Assembly (NCBI GenBank): GCA_039029395.1
Contig: JBCCGG010000043.1
Coordinates: forward strand, 1 to 49,458
Source: JBCCGG01 sp039029395
GTDB lineage: Bacteria; Pseudomonadota; Alphaproteobacteria; Kiloniellales; JAKSDN01
DNA: 49,458 nucleotides
Reading direction: 5' to 3'
Part shown: piece by piece, positions 48,350 through 49,458 of the stretch
Numbering within the stretch: the first letter of the stretch is position 1
Layout of the letters: each line of letters opens with the position of its first letter
The notes under the pieces: model-generated
Told to the model about the DNA's origin: nothing
The model's database searches: none
What the model saw: the letters and a program-made list of their open reading frames with translations, nothing else
Made by a program: the position numbers and the translations under genes

Positions 48350-48408
48350 TATACCCGAAATTTTGCGTAAAGCAAAAAATAATTTACTTTTCTACGTAAT
48401 CGGGTATA
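48350..48408. promoter_or_regulatory. Inverted repeat TATACCCGA in the divergent lrp/ABC promoter region
   Basis: TATACCCGA (48350-48358) and TCGGGTATA (48400-48408) are perfect 9-base inverted copies, 41 AT-rich bases apart. GCGTAAAG/ACGTAGAAAAG-like flanks add symmetry. The site lies between the regulator and the ABC permease, so it may be an Lrp-type operator for both directions. Confidence 0.55.
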
Positions 48409-48514
48409 ACGAACTCCTTGCAATGTGAAATTCGCACGGGATGGGGCGCGCCGTGACAGGATTTGAGCAAGCACCCGCCAGGCGGTCCTGCAACATCGCC
48501 AGAGGCACCCAGGG

Positions 48515-49384
48515 ATGACCTCGGCGAGTCGGACGATCTCGGCCTTAGGCGCCGACGAGACGAAGGCTGCCACCGGGCGCAGCCGGCGGCGCCGGCGCGT
48601 CTTCGAGTTCAAGCGCGCCATCCCCCGAAGCTGGACGATCCTTCTGGGCATCGCCGTTTGGGTGATCTTCTTCGGCATCTGGGAGCTGGCGGTCGCGCTC
48701 AAGCTGGCCAACGCCGTGCTGCTGCCTGGGCCGGCCAAGGTGCTGGAGAGCTTCGTCACCCTGTTCGGCGAGAAGCACTATCTGAACGACATCGGCGTCA
48801 GCCTGTTCCGCATCGTTGCCAGCTTCACCTTGGCTTGCCTGGTCGCCGTGCCGCTCGGCATCCTGATGGGCACCTTCAAAACGGTCGAGGCCTTCTTCAA
48901 TCCCTTCGTCTCGGCAGCGCGCTATCTGCCGGCGCCCTCGTTCATTCCGCTCTTGCTGATGTGGCTCGGCGCCGGCGAGGAGCAGAAGCTGGCGCTCCTG
49001 TTCCTGGGTGTCATCTGGTTCCTGATCACCTTGATCATGGATCACTCCAAGGGCGTGCCGGTCGATCTGATCAACACCGCCGTGACCCTGGGCGGCCGGC
49101 GCCGCCAGGTGCTCTTCACGGTGATCGTGCCGGCGGTCCTGCCCAACGTGGTGACCGCCATGCGCCAGATGCTCGCGGTCAGCTGGACCTACCTGGTGAT
49201 CGCCGAGATCGTCGCAGCCGATTCCGGCATCGGCGCCATGATGATGCGCGCCAAGCGCTTCGTGCACATCGACGAGATCATGGCCGGAATTCTAACCATC
49301 GGCGTCTTGGGCCTGACCTTCGATATGGCCCTACGCTGGCTGCACAAGAGGCTCTTTACCTACCTGGAAGACGAACAGACCTGA
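48515..49384 (+). CDS. ABC transporter permease, SsuC/TauC type
   Basis: A 289-residue inner-membrane permease with about six helices. The EAA loop reads LGGRRRQVLFTVIVPAVLPN, where the ATPase docks. The N-terminus has a 35-residue Arg-rich cytoplasmic tail, then helix WTILLGIAVWVIFFGIWELA. The family imports nitrate, sulfonates, taurine or pyrimidine precursors. No ATPase gene is inside the window; the next gene begins at 49437 and may be the binding protein. Confidence 0.92.
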   Translation: MTSASRTISALGADETKAATGRSRRRRRVFEFKRAIPRSWTILLGIAVWVIFFGIWELAVALKLANAVLLPGPAKVLESFVTLFGEKHYLNDIGVSLFRIVASFTLACLVAVPLGILMGTFKTVEAFFNPFVSAARYLPAPSFIPLLLMWLGAGEEQKLALLFLGVIWFLITLIMDHSKGVPVDLINTAVTLGGRRRQVLFTVIVPAVLPNVVTAMRQMLAVSWTYLVIAEIVAADSGIGAMMMRAKRFVHIDEIMAGILTIGVLGLTFDMALRWLHKRLFTYLEDEQT

Positions 49385-49393
49385 AAACTCTTT

Positions 49394-49413
49394 GCGCGGG
49401 CCGCCGCCCGCGC
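49394..49413. other. Hairpin between the permease and the next gene
   Basis: GCGCGGG (49394-49400) and CCCGCGC (49407-49413) form a perfect 7-bp stem with a 6-base loop. It may protect the message or tune expression of the gene at 49437, as happens upstream of binding-protein genes. No T-run follows. Confidence 0.55.
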
Positions 49414-49436
49414 CGACGAAACAGGAGGAGGATCAT

Positions 49437-49458
49437 ATGAAACTTTTCAGAAACGCCC
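49437..49458 (+). CDS. Start of a gene cut by the window edge
   Basis: ATG at 49437 is preceded by a very strong AGGAGGAGGA site and opens MKLFRNA. The Lys/Arg-containing start is compatible with a signal peptide. After a SsuC-type permease, a periplasmic binding protein is the likely product, but only seven codons are visible. Confidence 0.6.

Overview
This 49.5 kb window reads as chromosome of a high-GC alphaproteobacterium, most likely a Rhodospirillales/Kiloniellales-type heterotroph. That placement is an inference from protein flavour: DUF1127, GcvA-type LysR, BKACE enzymes, tripartite tricarboxylate (TTT) transporters and the thrS-infC-rpmI-rplT-pheS-pheT order. No rRNA, tRNA, phage or CRISPR was seen. 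The first ~67 bases are a poly-C/poly-G artefact, so the left edge is probably a contig end. The right edge cuts a gene after seven codons.

Layout. 0.1-11.3 kb is mixed housekeeping: a universal stress protein, EVE protein, tyrosine phosphatase, ppa-acs (pyrophosphatase plus acetyl-CoA synthetase), a membrane protein/B3-B4 pair, an NSS transporter, a lysozyme-like protein, and a PhyH oxygenase near a PhnZ-like HD protein. 11.3-18.2 kb is the translation cluster, on the minus strand. It has an AUA start for infC, an intrinsic terminator in the thrS leader and a likely internal promoter before rpmI. 18.3-21.8 kb holds an adenylate-cyclase-like remnant, a glycosyltransferase and hydrolase that diverge from one CATG, a DUF2975/XRE pair and a DUF1127 protein. 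21.8-27.4 kb is a LysR regulator followed by a tightly packed catabolic operon (BKACE, HDAC-like deacetylase, GNAT, class IV aminotransferase, SDR, GFA). 27.4-29.9 kb is a lower-GC patch with a secreted cupin and a divergent LysR.

29.9-36 kb carries a LysR/ureohydrolase pair, an unusual trypsin-like protease fused to an endonuclease/exonuclease/phosphatase domain, two small lycopene-cyclase-domain proteins and a Rieske oxygenase. 36-44.6 kb is a coherent module: tandem Usp protein, IclR regulator, TctC-TctB-TctA uptake system, acylating (sulfo)acetaldehyde dehydrogenase and a two-subunit ADP-forming CoA ligase. It is best read as a sulfoacetate (or related small acid) route, with two near-identical operator candidates placed just after TTGACA promoters. 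44.6-49.5 kb contains two large inverted repeats, a MetX-like hydrolase, a glutamine-synthetase-family enzyme cotranscribed with an Lrp-type regulator, and a divergent ABC importer.

The strongest candidates for something undescribed are the protease-nuclease fusion at 32.1-34.0 kb, the sulfonate-type module with its IclR operators, and the BKACE/deacetylase/aminotransferase operon.
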